A stretch of 64,000 nt of DNA, taken from assembly GCF_900109285.1 (NCBI RefSeq), contig NZ_FNZQ01000002.1, forward strand, positions 248,001 through 312,000, read 5' to 3'. A model generated the notes under the pieces. That model did no database searches, was not told where the DNA came from, and saw only the letters and a list, made by a program, of their open reading frames with translations. The DNA is from Jannaschia helgolandensis (GTDB lineage: Bacteria; Pseudomonadota; Alphaproteobacteria; Rhodobacterales; Rhodobacteraceae). The position numbers and the translations under genes were made by a program. Of this stretch, positions 8,518-15,481 are shown in pieces. Position 1 is the stretch's first letter, and the number at the start of each line of letters is the position of its first letter.

Positions 8518-9429
8518 GTGGCTTCGCCCGCCCCGGTCTCGCATCTGGCCCGCGCCCGGCAAGACGATCCGGGTCGTGGCATCGCATTGATGTTGCTGGC
8601 GTATGTTTTGTTCGCCTTCACCGACACCTCGGTCAAATGGCTGTCGCTGGCGAGTATCCCGGCGATGCAATTGGCATTCATGCGGTTCGGGGTGCATCTG
8701 GCCTTGTCGACTGGTCCGATGCTGGGGGCGGATCATTCCGGCTGGACCGCGCCGCGCGCACAGGCCCTGGCCATGCTGGCGCGTGGCGGGCTGTTGCTGA
8801 TATCGACGACAACGAACTTCGTTGCACTCCGTTATCTGGATCTGACGGTGTCGGCGGCAATCATGTTCTCCTCCCCTATACTGGTATCGGCATTGTCGGT
8901 ACCGCTTCTGGGTGAAAGGGTCGGGCCATGGCGGTGGGGCGCGATCCTGCTGGGGTTTGTGGGCGTGCTGATCGTTGTGCGCCCCTGGTCTGCGGAGTTT
9001 CACTGGGCCGTCATATTCAGCCTGATCTCGGCGACGTCGCTGGCGTTGTTCTCGATCCTGACCCGCAGGCTGGCGGGAGTTGCAGCGCCCCGAACGATGC
9101 AGCTGTATGCCGGACTGGTCGGCACGGTCGTCCTGCTACCGGTCGCGATCTGGGTCTGGAGCAGCCCGACAACCCCGCTTGACTGGATACTACTGTTCGC
9201 CATTGGCGGCTTTGCCTGGACCGGGCATCATTTTTTCAGCCAGGCGCACGGTTATGCCCCCGCCAGCGTGTTGATGCCGTTCAGCTATTCCTTTCTGATC
9301 TACCTCGCGATCAGCGGATATATCGTCTTCGGCACGGTGCCCGACGTGATGACCATGTCGGGGGCAGCGGTCATCGCCGTTGCCGGATTGGTCATCTGGT
9401 GGCGCGAACGCGTGGCGCGGGGTGAATGA
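8518..9429 (+). CDS. DMT superfamily (EamA) transporter
   Basis: Drug/metabolite-type integral membrane exporter, 303 aa, with ten hydrophobic segments in two EamA repeats (first about residues 20-150, second about 165-300). A GTG at 8518, 6 bases after the preceding stop, is the only start that fits the cytoplasmic N-terminal region. It closes the catabolic gene run together with the LysE-type gene. The substrate is unknown; export of an overflow metabolite is an inference. Confidence 0.9.
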   Translation: MASPAPVSHLARARQDDPGRGIALMLLAYVLFAFTDTSVKWLSLASIPAMQLAFMRFGVHLALSTGPMLGADHSGWTAPRAQALAMLARGGLLLISTTTNFVALRYLDLTVSAAIMFSSPILVSALSVPLLGERVGPWRWGAILLGFVGVLIVVRPWSAEFHWAVIFSLISATSLALFSILTRRLAGVAAPRTMQLYAGLVGTVVLLPVAIWVWSSPTTPLDWILLFAIGGFAWTGHHFFSQAHGYAPASVLMPFSYSFLIYLAISGYIVFGTVPDVMTMSGAAVIAVAGLVIWWRERVARGE

Positions 9430-10021
9430 CTTGCTGACCTACGCCCTGGCCGTCTTCTTCCTGATAGTAACGCCTGGACCTGGCGTTCTGTCGACGGCCG
9501 GTGTCGGATCGGCTTTCGGCGCGCGCGCGGGCCTGCGCTACGTGACGGGCCTTTTTATCGGAACCAACCTTGTGTCGTTCGCAGTGATTTCGGGCGTTGC
9601 GGCGACGCTGCTGGCGTGGCCGCCGTTGCGTGTCATGCTGTTTCTGGCGTCAACAGGATATCTTCTGTATCTGGCGTTCCGCATCGCCACCGCCGGCTCG
9701 AAAATCGCCATCATCCCTGCAATACGCCAACCGGGCATCCGCGACGGCCTCGCCCTGCAAGCCATCAATCCCAAGGCATACGCGGTCAACACGGCGCTGT
9801 TTTCAGGTTTCGCTTTCCTGCCTGACTCGCCGCTGGTCGAGGTCACGGCAAAACTGCTGATAATGAACGCCATCTGGCTGCCGCTGCATTTCGCCTGGCT
9901 GGGTCTGGGGGTCTGGCTGCGACGTCTGGATCTGAGCGGCCCGGCCCAACGCGCCATCAACATTGCGATGGCAGCATCCATGCTGCTGGTCGTCGGTCTG
10001 GCCTTGCTGAGCCTGCGCTAG
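9422..10021 (+). CDS. LysE family translocator
   Basis: Amino-acid (RhtB/LysE-type) exporter, 199 aa, six predicted membrane helices. The family signature near the N-terminus is FFLIVTPGPGVLSTAGVGSAFG. Start chosen: GTG at 9422, overlapping the DMT gene by 8 bases. An ATG at 9380 would add an unrelated hydrophilic leader read from the DMT gene. It ends 4 bases before the tRNA-Cys 3' end; the two genes converge. Confidence 0.88.
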   Translation: MNDLLTYALAVFFLIVTPGPGVLSTAGVGSAFGARAGLRYVTGLFIGTNLVSFAVISGVAATLLAWPPLRVMLFLASTGYLLYLAFRIATAGSKIAIIPAIRQPGIRDGLALQAINPKAYAVNTALFSGFAFLPDSPLVEVTAKLLIMNAIWLPLHFAWLGLGVWLRRLDLSGPAQRAINIAMAASMLLVVGLALLSLR

Positions 10022-10025
10022 ATCT

Positions 10026-10099
10026 TGGAGGCGAGTACCGGAATCGAACCGGTGTACACGGATTTGCAATCCGCTGCGTAACCACTCCGCCAACTCGCC
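10026..10099 (-). tRNA. tRNA-Cys (anticodon GCA)
   Basis: 74-nt cloverleaf on the minus strand with encoded CCA. The anticodon loop reads TTGCAAA, giving GCA. The acceptor stem pairs GGCGAGT with the 3' ACTCGCC, and the T arm has GGTTCGATTCC. The 5' half (10057-10099) is part of a 47-bp repeat found again at 17723-17769, so the mature gene is a hybrid of host 3' half and island-supplied 5' half. Confidence 0.97.
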
Positions 10100-10103
10100 G
10101 CAG
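10057..10103. repeat. Island attachment repeat, left copy
   Basis: 47 bp identical to 17723-17769. It covers the acceptor 5' strand, D arm and anticodon arm of tRNA-Cys plus 4 bases upstream. Identity stops abruptly on both sides (a versus c on the left, t versus g on the right), as expected for an att core duplicated by site-specific integration. Confidence 0.93.
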
Positions 10104-10112
10104 TGCCTTGTT

Positions 10113-10141
10113 TCCTTACGTCTGCCGATGCAGGGCCGCAA
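10113..10141 (-). promoter_or_regulatory. Replacement promoter for tRNA-Cys supplied by the island
   Basis: Reading the minus strand: TTGCGG, a 17-base spacer, then TAAGGA, with the -10 box 13 bases before the first tRNA base. The sequence lies outside the 47-bp repeat and so came with the island. The native copy at 17779-17807 has the same spacer length and the same distance to the tRNA. Confidence 0.6.
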
Positions 10142-10509
10142 GCCTTGATCAGCTTTTTACACATCGTTTTACAGGTTTTCTGTTCGTTCATGGTCCGTCT
10201 CGCTGAGACAAAGCCCCGTGGATGAGACCACGATTTTCGTGTTCTTCAGTCTCACAACTGTCCACACACCGTTCGGCTTGAAAAGCAGAAAACGGAAGTA
10301 TCGACTCCAATCTTTCAGCTTTTCTCGATGTTGAAATATCCCCGTCTTTGTCGCGAAACGCCAACGTGGCCCTCCCTAGTGACAGTTCGACAACTCCTTG
10401 GTTCCAAAGCTGAAAGTTGCGGCTCGTACAGCGGAGTAGTCGCTGGCTGACAAGACCTAGGCCAAAAACGGTCGTTTTTGACCTTAACGATGTTGACCGC
10501 ACTTTGAGA
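10142..10509. other. Island left end, no convincing gene
   Basis: A 104-codon minus-strand frame (10188-10502) exists but has no ribosome-binding site, recognisable family or coding-like composition. I see no other gene here. The stretch separates the tRNA promoter from the DUF397 terminator. Confidence 0.5.
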
Positions 10510-10541
10510 GCGAAAGAGAAAGGGCAGCCAAAAGCCGCCCT
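10510..10541 (-). terminator. Rho-independent terminator after the DUF397 genes
   Basis: On the minus strand the stem GGGCGGC/GCTGCCC (one G-U pair, closed by an A-T pair) has a TTTTG loop, followed by TTTCTCTTTCG. The G-U pair would be an A-C mismatch on the other strand, so it works for minus-strand transcripts, downstream of the DUF397 genes. Confidence 0.75.
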
Positions 10542-10573
10542 AACTCACTTGGTCTAACCCTGATGCATGCGCA

Positions 10574-10780
10574 TCAGGTGAGGTCGAACTCACCGTCTTT
10601 AGCGCCAATCAGAAAGGCACCCCATTCGCTGTGCGTGAAGCTCAGCGTGGGGCCGCCCTTGTCTTTGGAATCGCGAACAAGGATGCCGTTAGGGGCCCGC
10701 TTGATCTCGACGCAGGCGGTGGTGTTCAAGAGGCTGGATGCCGAGGACTTCAAGAAGTCCTGGTCAGTCTTTGTCTTCAT
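10574..10780 (-). CDS. DUF397 domain protein, copy 1
   Basis: Small cytoplasmic protein of 68 aa. Most of it is a DUF397 domain: a cysteine-containing strand (ACVEIKRAPNGILVRD), then the diagnostic RDSKDKGGPTLSF and HSEWGAFL, ending in DGEFD. In actinobacteria such proteins are very common beside XRE-type regulators (WhiJ/BldB-related loci), where the pairs have been viewed as regulatory or toxin-antitoxin-like; they are unexpected in Rhodobacterales. The ATG at 10780 has an AAAGGA ribosome-binding site 6-8 bases upstream; a longer frame to 10807 is not needed. It is about 72% identical by eye to copy 2, just upstream, and probably shares its transcript. Confidence 0.85.
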   Translation of the reverse strand: MKTKTDQDFLKSSASSLLNTTACVEIKRAPNGILVRDSKDKGGPTLSFTHSEWGAFLIGAKDGEFDLT

Positions 10781-10834
10781 ATTTTTAGTCCTTTCGGGAT
10801 TTGCCACAGACAGCTTGGCATTGAGCCATACGGA

Positions 10835-11038
10835 TCAGGTGAGGTCGAACTCACCGCCCTTGGCGGCAGCTAGGAAGGCACCCCATTCGCTGTGCGTGAA
10901 GCTCAGCGTCGGGCCGCCCTTATCTTTGGAATCGCGAACAAAGATGCCTTCAGGGCCTCGCTTGATCTCAACGCACCAAGGTGAGTCAGCCGGGGACAGC
11001 GACGACTTGAAGAAGTCTTGATCGATCTTTAAACTCAT
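10835..11038 (-). CDS. DUF397 domain protein, copy 2
   Basis: Tandem paralogue of the downstream gene, 67 aa. The DUF397 core RDSKDKGGPTLSFTHSEWGAF is essentially unchanged; the N-terminal segment (SPADSPWCVEIKRGPEGIFV) varies. The ATG at 11038 follows an AAAGGA site by about 7 bases; an in-frame ATG at 11101 would add an unrelated leader. The two copies are separated by 54 bases, which are also partly similar, so the duplication looks recent. Function unknown; a partner role with the divergent XRE-GNAT-like protein is inferred from the actinobacterial pairing. Confidence 0.85.
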   Translation of the reverse strand: MSLKIDQDFFKSSLSPADSPWCVEIKRGPEGIFVRDSKDKGGPTLSFTHSEWGAFLAAAKGGEFDLT

Positions 11039-11221
11039 GTTTTCATTCCTTTTTCCATCGTTTTCAAGTAGGGGCAGATTTTGACGAGCGGGACATCTCA
11101 TGACACCCCGATCCAGAATGTTTGAACCGTTCTTACTTGCTACGCTCGGTACGCGTGATCTGGCTGTGTGGCGCAGACTGACGTAGCCTGCACCACACGA
11201 TTGCTTACTTAGGATTGTTAC

Positions 11222-11395
11222 TTACTTCTGGCTGTTCGCGTGATCGCGCCCAAACTGATAGTCACTGAGCTTTTCATTGACCTCTTTGAGGCCGTCTGAG
11301 GTCCACGTGAAAGCTTCTTCAGTGTGGCTGACAGGTCGATTGTGCTCGCCATTCGACGCATCCGTCTGGCCGTTGTTATGGTCTTTCTGGCTCAT
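11222..11395 (-). CDS. Unrecognised 57-aa hydrophilic protein
   Basis: Short frame upstream of and in line with the DUF397 genes. It encodes 57 residues rich in N, Q, H, D and E, with no hydrophobic segment and one tryptophan (HTEEAFTWTSDGLKEVNEKL). The ATG at 11395 has an AAGGGAGAG ribosome-binding site about 5-10 bases upstream, and the frame ends in TAA. No family is recognised. The third member of a minus-strand group facing the XRE-GNAT-like gene, it could be an antitoxin, a partner or an unrelated cargo gene. Confidence 0.6.
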   Translation of the reverse strand: MSQKDHNNGQTDASNGEHNRPVSHTEEAFTWTSDGLKEVNEKLSDYQFGRDHANSQK

Positions 11396-11471
11396 CGTAC
11401 TCTCCCTTTGTGCATATGAGCTACACTGACCTGATTTATTTCAAGTCTTCGAATAGCTCCTGTTTAAGTTC

Positions 11472-11495
11472 ATCACCACAAGCGGTGACATCACC
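11472..11495. promoter_or_regulatory. Candidate operator between the 57-aa gene and the XRE-GNAT-like gene
   Basis: TCACC and GGTGA form an inverted repeat with a 6-base spacer, and a second ATCACC half-site follows directly, in the 229-bp divergent intergenic region. It would suit binding by the XRE domain of the adjacent regulator; this is an inference. Confidence 0.35.
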
Positions 11496-11624
11496 TTTAT
11501 ACACGGCACATTTCCACAAAGCATCGAAGCCGGATCGAGACGTTCATTCATACAAGCGATTTACAAGTTGATTTTACGGCAACACCTGCGATGCTGAAAG
11601 CCAACAGTACATCGAGAGGGCGCC

Positions 11625-12503
11625 ATGAATTCAAGGTTTTCTGCAGCAATAAGGGGAGGGCTTTCTTTCCGGAGTGTCTCTCAGGCTACTTTCGCTGAAG
11701 ATATTGACGTCTCAAATAATACAGTAACATCTTGGGTTACGGACAAGACACTTCCCAATAAAAGATCTATGCCCTTGGTCCAAACATACTTTGAGTGGTC
11801 AGATGCAAAACTTCTCATGTTGTTAGAAGACTGGCATCTTAACGTCCGCAGTGAGAAGGCCTGCCACATTGCTGGAACAGATTTCGTTACGTGGAAATAT
11901 GGGGGGGATTATGTCCGCTTCTTAGAAGAACTGATTGCTCTTGATCAAGAGACTATCGATGGTGCCGTTGGAGAGCATGAAGGAACGCCTGATCAATGGG
12001 CACCTATATTCAAAAACAACCCTGACACTTGGAAATTACTTGTAAAAGGGGATAAGGTTGTCGGTTACTGGCAGTTCCATTGTCTCAAAAGAGAAGCTTA
12101 TGACTTAGTTGTCAATGGTGATATTACCGATGCCGATATCACTTTAGACATGGTAACTTACCCAGAAATAGCGGGGAACTATTTTGCACATTTGCCAGTT
12201 ATTACCACCCGCAAAGAAATACGAGGTATCAGAACAATCAAACTTATTATAGATTCACTCTGCGCAAGCATAAGGCAGTTCGCATCGGATGATGTCTATT
12301 TTGAGTCGTTTGCAGCAGTTGCATTCACAGACCAAGGCAAGCAATTATGTGAGCGACTTGGCTTAAGGTATAAAATTGACCACCCGAGAACGAACATAAG
12401 CGGGATTTCAAAGATCTACGAAATAAACGGTATTGATGTGCCTGCATCATATTTTGGTAGAGACCCACTAATCAGGGAAAAGTATATCAAAGCCTTCCAA
12501 TGA
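11625..12503 (+). CDS. XRE-type HTH protein with GNAT-like C-terminal domain
   Basis: Protein of 292 aa. Residues ~18-50 resemble an XRE helix-turn-helix (QATFAEDIDVSNNTVTSWVT). Residues ~135-255 look like a GNAT acyltransferase fold: a strand pair with DKVVGYWQF, a central strand YFAHLPVITT, a long helix at ~200-220, then VAFTDQGKQLCERLGLRY, which resembles the last strand-helix of GNAT enzymes. The acetyl-CoA loop is not a clear Q/RxxGxG/A, so activity is uncertain. The gene is much richer in A and T than its neighbours, a sign of transfer. The ATG at 11625 follows GAGAGGG. It is divergent from the DUF397 group. Confidence 0.65.
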   Translation: MNSRFSAAIRGGLSFRSVSQATFAEDIDVSNNTVTSWVTDKTLPNKRSMPLVQTYFEWSDAKLLMLLEDWHLNVRSEKACHIAGTDFVTWKYGGDYVRFLEELIALDQETIDGAVGEHEGTPDQWAPIFKNNPDTWKLLVKGDKVVGYWQFHCLKREAYDLVVNGDITDADITLDMVTYPEIAGNYFAHLPVITTRKEIRGIRTIKLIIDSLCASIRQFASDDVYFESFAAVAFTDQGKQLCERLGLRYKIDHPRTNISGISKIYEINGIDVPASYFGRDPLIREKYIKAFQ

Positions 12504-12667
12504 CATGGAATGAATTACAGTTCATATATACTGACCTAAAAGTTGATCAGATCTTCTCTGCATTTCCTTGCCAGTGTTAGGTTCTGCCCAGGGTTTGTGG
12601 CCAAGACACAAGCGGCCGTTATCGCCGTCCCGCCCTGCCCCACACCAGATCAATCGCTTAGGTTGGA

Positions 12668-12710
12668 CAAAAACCTACGGCAAAACCTTTGCGGTTTTGG
12701 CAGGTTTTTG
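12668..12710. repeat. 43-bp imperfect palindrome upstream of the resolvase gene
   Basis: Outer arms AAAAACCT (12669-12676) and AGGTTTTT (12702-12709) are perfect, and the inner arms GCAAAACC and GGTTTTGG are nearly so. It lies 13 bases before the resolvase ATG. It could be part of a res-type recombination site or a terminator for the gene before it. Confidence 0.5.
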
Positions 12711-12722
12711 GCACAGTGAGGC

Positions 12723-13262
12723 ATGATCATTGGATATGCTCGCGTCAGCACTGACGACCAGAACCTTGACGCACAGACTGACGCGCTGACAGCGGCTGGA
12801 GCTGGCAGACTCTTTGCCGACAAGATCAGTGGGTCGAAGCGCGAGCGGCCCGAGCTGGACAGGATGCTGGACCAGCTCCGCGACGGCGACGTTGTAATCG
12901 TCACCAAGTACGACCGCCTCGCCCGATCACTGAAAGACCTCCTAGAAATCGTGGAGGCGATCCGTGAGCGCGGTGCCGGGTTCCGGTCCCTGGCCGAGGA
13001 CATCGACACAACCACGCCAGCTGGCCGGCTTGTGTTTCACGTCTTTGCATCCATCGCACAGTTCGAGCGGGAGCGGATTTCCGAGCGGACAAAAGAAGGG
13101 CTCGCATCAGCGCGCAAACGCGGGCGCATCGGAGGCAGGCCCCCTGCCCTGTCAACCGCCCAGAAGGACGAAGTGCGGCGTATGAGGGACCAGGAACTTC
13201 GCGCGATCCCAGAGATCGCGCGCCTGTTTAAAGTCAGTGAGCGGACGGTTCGCAGAGCGTAA
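12723..13262 (+). CDS. Serine recombinase, resolvase/invertase family
   Basis: Small serine recombinase of 179 aa. The catalytic serine is residue 9 in YARVSTDDQNLDAQ. The resolvase core includes TKYDRLARSLKDLLEIVEAI, GAGFRSLAEDIDTTTPAGRL and the helix-E region FERERISERTKEGL; a C-terminal helix-turn-helix follows (RAIPEIARLFKVSERTVRR). It is full length for Tn3-type resolvases and Hin/Gin-type invertases. No transposase accompanies it, so it is either a transposon relic or the only recombinase left in the island. Enzymes of this size are not known to integrate into tRNA genes. Confidence 0.92.
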   Translation: MIIGYARVSTDDQNLDAQTDALTAAGAGRLFADKISGSKRERPELDRMLDQLRDGDVVIVTKYDRLARSLKDLLEIVEAIRERGAGFRSLAEDIDTTTPAGRLVFHVFASIAQFERERISERTKEGLASARKRGRIGGRPPALSTAQKDEVRRMRDQELRAIPEIARLFKVSERTVRRA

Positions 13263-13329
13263 CATATAGCTTATACTTGACACATTCAATATATGTTACT
13301 ACCTGATGCGAAATATTTGGCGGAATGTG

Positions 13330-13551
13330 ATGCGGGACAAACATGCGAAATTCAAGAAGCTGGCGGAATCGCGTGTAAATCGCGCGATCAAGGACCTGCG
13401 TCTGATCGGCAATCTCTCCAACAAGAGTGCCTATGCCTTTGAGGATGACGACATCCGAAAGATTTTCAGAGTGCTTCACAAAGAGCTTGAAGACGCCAAA
13501 GGCCGTTTCGGTGGTGCCCGTAACGCCAAAGAAGAGGATTTTCGTCTGTGA
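13330..13551 (+). CDS. Small basic helical protein of unknown function
   Basis: 73 aa from the ATG at 13330 (GGCGGA about 7 bases upstream; another ATG at 13306). Mostly charged helix: KFKKLAESRVNRAIKDLRLI, GNLSNKSAYAFEDDDIRKIF, then LHKELEDAKGRF. I do not recognise a named family. It overlaps the start of the truncated GHKL gene (TGATG), so the two were probably an operon whose second gene is now broken. Confidence 0.6.
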   Translation: MRDKHAKFKKLAESRVNRAIKDLRLIGNLSNKSAYAFEDDDIRKIFRVLHKELEDAKGRFGGARNAKEEDFRL

Positions 13552-13991
13552 TGAATATTGCAAGCGCTCAAACCTGGAACTGGATTTGGCCACACGTTGG
13601 GGCCACGCCGATCAATCAGGGGCTGGATTCGGAGATGTTCGACCGAACAGACTATCCGTATTCCGAGACCTTTGTCCGGGAAGCCATACAAAATAGTCTT
13701 GATGCACGGCTGGACCCTACAAAGCCGGTGGTAATGAACTTTACCTTTCATTCTACGGGGATAGGGCCGAGACGAGCTTTTCTTGAACCGGTCATGACCC
13801 ATCGTAAGAAGGCAGAGCTGGAGGTTCCCGAAGAATGGGCAAATGGCCATGTCAGGTGGCTTGTTGTGGAGGACTTCAACACTAAAGGCCTCAGTGGAAG
13901 CCTTACCAGCCGCACGAGTGATTTCTGGAACTATTGGCTCAGCCTGACCGTCAGATTGGCTTTGACAATTCCTTCGTCGTCGTCTCGCTGA
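13551..13991 (+). pseudogene. Truncated GHKL (HSP90/histidine-kinase-like) ATPase gene
   Basis: Remnant of a larger ATP-binding protein. Residues ~37-52 contain the N-box-like YSETFVREAIQNSLDAR, and RWLVVEDFNTKGLSG matches the following Bergerat-fold DxGxG-type region. After FWNYW (about 13937) the frame loses family character and ends in a low-complexity SSSSR stop. Relatives continue with a glycine-rich ATP lid and several hundred more residues, so only the N-terminal ~130 residues survive. The break lies between a resolvase and an R-M operon, typical of reshuffled defence islands. Confidence 0.6.
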
Positions 13992-14215
13992 AGTCCTACA
14001 CCGATGTTCTCCAGAGCCTTTGGAAGGCTTTGTAATTGGCGAACTTGTTCAGGTGACTTCAGCTTTCCCGCCAGGGTTCTGAGACCCATTATCTGATCCG
14101 GCGCTAACTTGATGTTAGAACAAAAAGCGAACAATTGCCATAAACAGGGTTCCCAAAACTTCTGTGACGGATTATGACATGTTGTCAATAATCAACACAG
14201 AGCAGGGGCAGGTAC
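13992..14215. other. Junction between the broken GHKL gene and the R-M operon
   Basis: A minus-strand frame of 85 codons (13931-14188) crosses this junction; it has no recognisable domain and no clear ribosome-binding site. AT-rich sequence with TTATGACATGTTGTCAATAATC before 14216 may hold the promoter of the methyltransferase gene. Confidence 0.4.
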
Positions 14216-15481
14216 ATGAACGCGCATCCACGGACGGAATTTGCGGAACTGATGGAGCGTGCCGGTCTCGACATCGACACCGCAGCCGAGCTTCTGGGGG
14301 TCAGTGACCGCACGGTCCGACGCAACATGAAGGGCGAGGGCAAGCGGATCGACCGGCTGCGGCTGGAGAAGCTGCGCCATACAGCGGATGCGCGCTGCAC
14401 GGGCGAGCGACCCGAGGGCTTCCGGTTCATTGACCTCTTCGCGGGGATCGGCGGATTGCGCCTGCCCTTCGAGGCCATCGGCGGACGTTGCGTTTTCACT
14501 GCGGAGTGGGACCGGTTCAGCCGGGAGACCTACAGTGCCAATTTCCCCGAGCCTGCCGACAGCGAACATATCTTTGCCGAGGACGTGCGCCCCTATGCGA
14601 ACGCACCGGAGACAATCCCGGCCCATGACGTGCTTCTGGCCGGGTTTCCCTGTCAGCCGTTCTCGATCGCGGGTGTGAGCAAGAAGAACGCCCTTGGCCG
14701 TCCGCATGGTTTCCTCTGCGACACGCAGGGAACGCTTTTCTACGATCTGGCCAAAATCATCGACCATCACAAACCGCCCGCGTTCCTTCTGGAGAACGTG
14801 AAAAACCTTGAGCGCCATGACGGTGGCAAGACCTTCGCCACGATCATCCACGTGCTGGAGAAGGAGCTTGGCTATCGCGTCTTTCACAGGGTCATCAGCT
14901 CGACTCCGTGGGTGCCGCAGAAGCGCGAGCGTATCTTCATCGTCGGTTTCAAGGATCACAGCGTGGAGTTCGACTTCGACCGGCTCGCCGTGCCGGAAGG
15001 CGACGGGCCAAAGCTGGGCTCGATCCTCGATAAGGACGTCGATTCGAAATACACGCTTACGGAACACATGTGGAATTACCTTCAGGGCTACAAGGAGAAG
15101 CACCGCAGCGCCGGTAACGGGTTCGGGTTTTCCCTTTTCGGCCCGAAGGACGTGGCCCGCACCCTGTCCGCCCGCTACTACAAGGACGGCTCCGAAATCC
15201 TGATCGAGCAGAAAGGCGACCGCCCGCGCCGCCTGACACCGCGTGAGTGCGCGCGCCTGATGGGGTTCGAGAAGCCCGGAAGGACGGACTGGAAGATCCC
15301 CGTGTCCGACACGCAGGGCTATCGCCAGTTCGGCAACGCGGTTGTCGTGCCGGTTGTGAACGCGGTCGCGCAGCTCATGCAGCCGCGCATCATCGAGGCG
15401 ATGGAGCTGGACGGGCGGCAGGTGCCTGCCACTGTGCAGGTCCAGCTTCCCCTGCCCGAGCCCGGTATCGCAGCGGAGTAA
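14216..15481 (+). CDS. DNA (cytosine-5) methyltransferase of an EcoRII/Dcm-type system
   Basis: C5-cytosine methyltransferase of 421 aa. Motif I FIDLFAGIGGLRLPF (residues 71-85), motif IV GFPCQPFS with catalytic Cys146, motif VI LLENVKNL, motif VIII PQKRERIFIVGF and motif X QFGNAVVVPV are all present. The ~60 N-terminal residues contain a helix-turn-helix-like segment (DTAAELLGVSDRTVRRNMKG), as in M.EcoRII, which represses its own gene. The linked EcoRII-like endonuclease and Vsr imply CCWGG as target, with the inner C methylated. The ATG at 14216 has an upstream GCAGGGGCAGG. It overlaps vsr by one base (TAATG). Confidence 0.95.
   Translation: MNAHPRTEFAELMERAGLDIDTAAELLGVSDRTVRRNMKGEGKRIDRLRLEKLRHTADARCTGERPEGFRFIDLFAGIGGLRLPFEAIGGRCVFTAEWDRFSRETYSANFPEPADSEHIFAEDVRPYANAPETIPAHDVLLAGFPCQPFSIAGVSKKNALGRPHGFLCDTQGTLFYDLAKIIDHHKPPAFLLENVKNLERHDGGKTFATIIHVLEKELGYRVFHRVISSTPWVPQKRERIFIVGFKDHSVEFDFDRLAVPEGDGPKLGSILDKDVDSKYTLTEHMWNYLQGYKEKHRSAGNGFGFSLFGPKDVARTLSARYYKDGSEILIEQKGDRPRRLTPRECARLMGFEKPGRTDWKIPVSDTQGYRQFGNAVVVPVVNAVAQLMQPRIIEAMELDGRQVPATVQVQLPLPEPGIAAE

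Noticed and set aside
10188-10502. A 104-codon frame at the left end of the island
   Set aside because: No ribosome-binding site, no domain, ordinary composition for random sequence; it lies between the tRNA promoter and a terminator of other genes.
13931-14188. An 85-codon minus-strand frame before the methyltransferase gene
   Set aside because: It overlaps the pseudogene end and shows no recognisable domain or ribosome-binding site; possibly a fragment of another lost gene but not supported enough to call.
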